Assembly (NCBI GenBank): GCA_030146285.1
Contig: JASLBZ010000232.1
Location: 1-8,960 of the forward strand
Direction of reading: 5' to 3'
Length of the DNA: 8,960 bases
From: Neisseriaceae bacterium
GTDB lineage: Bacteria > Pseudomonadota > Gammaproteobacteria > Burkholderiales > Neisseriaceae
The stretch's first letter is position 1; each line of letters starts with the position of its first letter. The position numbers were made by a program, and so were the translations under genes. This document shows positions 7,011 through 8,960 of the stretch, piece by piece. The notes beneath the pieces were generated by a model. That model saw only the letters and a program-made list of their open reading frames with translations. It was not told the DNA's origin and made no database searches.

Positions 7011-7616
7011 ATGACGCATTGGATTGGTTTAACAGGTGGTATTGGCAGTGGCAAAACAGCTGCTTCGGATTGTTTTATGGCTTTGGGTGTTCCTATTTTG
7101 GATGCCGATGAGATAAGCCGTCAGATGACAGCCAAAAATGGACAAGCATTGCCACAAATGCGAGAAGTTTGGGGTGATCAATTGTTTTTGGCATCGGGAG
7201 AGCTTGACCGCGCTTATTTAAGGGCGGTCATTTTCTCAAATGATGAACACAAAAAACAGCTTGAAGCCATCTTGCATCCATTGATTCTGGCTGAGATTGA
7301 AAAAAGACAGCAGCAAGAAACAGCAGCTTATGGTATTGTATCCGTACCATTATTGACCGAGCTACCACAGTTTTTGGCATTGGTGGAGCGGGTTTTACTA
7401 ATTGATTGTGATGAAGATATTCAAATAAAACGTGTGATGGCGCGAAGTGGTTTAGACAAAGCGCAAGTTCAGGCAATTATGCAGCAGCAAGCCAGTCGCA
7501 CAGAGCGCTTAGCGATTGCTGATGATGTGATTGTTAATCATGCTGATATCCAAACGTTAGAACATCAAGTTCTTCAATTGCATCAACAGTATCAAACACA
7601 ATATTCTGCGGTGTAA
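7011..7616 (+). CDS. coaE: Dephospho-CoA kinase CoaE
   Basis: This cytoplasmic enzyme phosphorylates the 3'-hydroxyl of dephospho-CoA with ATP, the last step of coenzyme A synthesis. The P-loop GGIGSGKT is at residues 9-16, the substrate-site DADE at 31-34, HPLI at 89-92, and the lid region around RVMARSGL at 141-148. The C-terminal motif reads IADDVIVN (169-176), a mild variant of the common ADxVIxN form. The length of 201 residues is normal. The ATG lies one base after the pilD stop, and its ribosome binding site AGGG (7000-7003) is inside pilD, which suggests translational coupling. Linkage of coaE to pilD is common in beta- and gammaproteobacteria. Confidence 0.96.
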   Translation: MTHWIGLTGGIGSGKTAASDCFMALGVPILDADEISRQMTAKNGQALPQMREVWGDQLFLASGELDRAYLRAVIFSNDEHKKQLEAILHPLILAEIEKRQQQETAAYGIVSVPLLTELPQFLALVERVLLIDCDEDIQIKRVMARSGLDKAQVQAIMQQQASRTERLAIADDVIVNHADIQTLEHQVLQLHQQYQTQYSAV

Positions 7617-7637
7617 ACGTTTTACAAGGGCCTTCGC

Positions 7638-8381
7638 GTGATTCTATTTGAGCATCCAACCACTGAAAAAGTGCGTAATATGCTGCGTGTGGAATATTTA
7701 TTCCAACGCTTTGAAGAGGCTGTCGTGAAGACAGATCTGTGTGCGCATTACAATGCGTTATTGGCTTTATTTGAGCTAATGGATTGTGCGTCGCGAGCTG
7801 AGTTTAAATTGGATTTACTACAAGAGCTAGAACGTCAACGCAAAATTGCGATTCAGTGTAAACACACGGAGTTGGCAGAAAAGCTTGAATATACCGGCCA
7901 AGAATTGCAAGGCATTCACCAGAAATTTGCGCAGCATTTGCGAGAAAATGAATGGTTAATGGGCTTAAAGCAAAAGATATTGGTGCCAGGTGGCATGAGT
8001 CCTTTGGATGCGCCTTCTTATTATTTTTGGCAACAACAAAGTTTTGATGAGCGTTATGAGCAATTGCAAACTTGGGTAAAATCGCTGTGGCCGACCTATA
8101 CTGCTATTCGCATGTTGTTGGAAATTTTGCGAGCCAATCATGTCAATACGGATTGCATGGCCAAAAGTGGTAATTACCAACAACAAACCTTGGGCCCTAA
8201 GGTGATTTTATTGCAGATTTATTTGCGCATGGATTTGAATGTGTTGCCAGAAGTGTCTGCCAATAAATATTTAACCCACATTCGTTTTATCGAAGCTGAT
8301 TTTCAGCACAATCGCGGCAAACAAGTGGATTTTGATGTACCATTTACCCTCAATGTTTGTAGTTTTAATGCAGGGGAATAA
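7638..8381 (+). CDS. zapD: Cell division protein ZapD (YacF family)
   Basis: ZapD is a cytoplasmic protein that binds the C-terminal tail of FtsZ and bundles FtsZ filaments in the Z ring. The N-terminal ILFEHPTTEKVRNMLRVE matches the conserved opening of E. coli ZapD (VLFEHPLNEKMRTWLRIE), and a central LVPGGMSPLDAPSYYFW corresponds to the conserved PGG...D.P segment. The 247-residue, mostly helical protein has the family length. The start is GTG at 7638: AAGGG at 7626-7630 lies seven bases before it, and the frame begins exactly at the conserved motif. It follows coaE by 21 bases and precedes yacG by five, the usual order. Confidence 0.94.
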   Translation: MILFEHPTTEKVRNMLRVEYLFQRFEEAVVKTDLCAHYNALLALFELMDCASRAEFKLDLLQELERQRKIAIQCKHTELAEKLEYTGQELQGIHQKFAQHLRENEWLMGLKQKILVPGGMSPLDAPSYYFWQQQSFDERYEQLQTWVKSLWPTYTAIRMLLEILRANHVNTDCMAKSGNYQQQTLGPKVILLQIYLRMDLNVLPEVSANKYLTHIRFIEADFQHNRGKQVDFDVPFTLNVCSFNAGE

Positions 8382-8386
8382 CAGCC

Positions 8387-8569
8387 ATGACAACCGTTTT
8401 AACAGTAAAATGCCCAACGTGCCAAGCGCCCGTTCTGTGGCAGCCTGAAAATGAATACCGTCCATTTTGTTCGCATCGTTGCAAATTAATTGATTTGGGC
8501 GCATGGGCTGATGAAAGTTACAAAGTTCCTGCTAATGATGATGAACCATTGTCAGAAGATTTGAAATAA
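8387..8569 (+). CDS. yacG: DNA gyrase inhibitor YacG, small zinc-finger protein
   Basis: YacG binds GyrB and blocks DNA binding by gyrase in E. coli. The 60-residue product has the four zinc-binding cysteines of the family, C9-x2-C12 (VKCPTC) and C28-x3-C32 (FCSHRC), followed by the conserved LIDLGAWADESYKVP (34-48) and an acidic tail. The ribosome binding site AGGGGA lies at the end of zapD, five bases separate the genes, and it is the last gene of the operon. The codons for QPE (residues 19-21) lie in an uptake-sequence-like 12-mer at 8438-8449. Confidence 0.95.
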   Translation: MTTVLTVKCPTCQAPVLWQPENEYRPFCSHRCKLIDLGAWADESYKVPANDDEPLSEDLK

Positions 8570-8586
8570 AAAGCGATTTTTGACCA

Positions 8587-8613
8587 CAGGCTTGCTCAAC
8601 ATGAGCAAGCCTG
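8587..8613 (+). terminator. Hairpin ending the pil-coaE-zapD-yacG operon
   Basis: A perfect 11-bp stem (CAGGCTTGCTC 8587-8597 with GAGCAAGCCTG 8603-8613) closes the loop AACAT. It is followed by only three T residues and then GCG, so intrinsic termination may be incomplete and some transcripts could run into valS. It lies 18 bases after the yacG stop. Confidence 0.75.
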
Positions 8614-8620
8614 TTTGCGT

Positions 8621-8626
8621 TATAAT
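8621..8626 (+). promoter_or_regulatory. Consensus -10 element of the valS promoter
   Basis: An exact TATAAT lies seven bases after the operon hairpin and 40 bases before the valS start. No good -35 element is found 16-18 bases upstream, since that position falls in the loop and right arm of the hairpin. The match is strong, but promoter function is inferred. Confidence 0.5.
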
Positions 8627-8666
8627 CGAACCATTACAACCATTTAATCACGGTAGTTTAGACACT

Positions 8667-8960
8667 ATGGAAGCACAAAAATACGACCCAGCCCAGATTG
8701 AAAGCAAGTGGTATCAATTTTGGGAAAGCCAAGGCTATTTCAAGCCAAGCATGGACGCAAGCAAACCCTCATTCGCTTTGCAACTGCCACCACCGAATGT
8801 GACAGGCACATTGCACATGGGGCACGCATTTAATCAGACCATTATGGATGGTTTGGCGCGCTATCACCGCATGAAAGGTGACAATACCGTCTGGATTCCG
8901 GGTACGGACCATGCGGGCATCGCCACGCAAATTGTGGTGGAGCGTCAATTAAATGATCAA
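8667..8960 (+). CDS. valS: Valyl-tRNA synthetase ValS, 5' part (continues beyond the window)
   Basis: This class I aminoacyl-tRNA synthetase charges tRNA-Val in the cytoplasm. The visible 98 codons contain the family start YDPAQIESKWYQFWESQGYF (6-25), the PPPNVTGTLHMGHAF segment (41-55) with the HIGH signature as HMGH (50-53), and WIPGTDHAGIATQ (76-88), characteristic of ValS. ATG 8667 has only a weak ribosome binding site upstream, but no better start exists and the product begins where the family does. The KMSKS motif and the editing and anticodon domains lie outside the window. Confidence 0.96.
   Translation, partial: MEAQKYDPAQIESKWYQFWESQGYFKPSMDASKPSFALQLPPPNVTGTLHMGHAFNQTIMDGLARYHRMKGDNTVWIPGTDHAGIATQIVVERQLNDQ

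Noticed and set aside
1..8960. Search for CRISPR arrays, insertion sequences, tRNA genes, toxin-antitoxin or defence genes
   Set aside because: No spaced repeats, transposase motifs, tRNA-like cloverleaf or recognisable defence domain was seen. The coding part is core genome content.

Overview
The window looks like a chromosomal segment of a moderately AT-rich betaproteobacterium of the family Neisseriaceae. Two tandem outer-membrane porins of the neisserial PorB type and a type IV pilus operon whose ATPase, platform protein and peptidase resemble neisserial PilF, PilG and PilD point there. The predicted 558-residue length of PilF from its best start agrees with what I recall for neisserial PilF. 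No exact copy of the classical Neisseria DNA uptake sequence (GCCGTCTGAA) is present, but a few near matches to uptake-sequence dialects of other genera in the family occur. I therefore place it in a non-Neisseria genus and do not name a species. All supported genes are on the + strand.

Layout. Positions 1-755 hold the 3' part of a porin gene, closed by a strong terminator. A gap of about 0.8 kb (756-1567) has no confident gene. It does contain a strong ribosome binding site in front of a tiny ORF, an interrupted small membrane-protein-like frame, and a hairpin plus T-run that resembles a terminator. Positions 1568-2953 hold a complete second porin with signal peptide and an unusually long variable loop, followed by a strong terminator. 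Positions 2954-3198 are a non-coding region with a perfect 14-bp palindrome and a possible promoter.

From 3199 to 8569 six genes are packed head to tail: pilF (extension ATPase), pilG (pilC-type platform protein), pilD (prepilin peptidase), coaE (last step of coenzyme A synthesis), zapD (FtsZ-ring bundling factor) and yacG (small zinc protein, gyrase inhibitor). Gaps between them are 1-21 bases, so they are probably one operon. It ends in a hairpin at 8587-8613. The window closes with the first 98 codons of valS (valyl-tRNA synthetase), which has its own -10 element.

How the genes work together. PilD processes prepilins, and PilF powers pilus extension through PilG at the inner membrane. CoaE, ZapD and YacG are housekeeping proteins that travel with pil genes in many beta- and gammaproteobacteria. 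The major pilin gene is not in the window. The pil operon is a standard arrangement, and I found no convincing new multi-gene system. The most unusual material is in the porin loops and the inter-porin gap.
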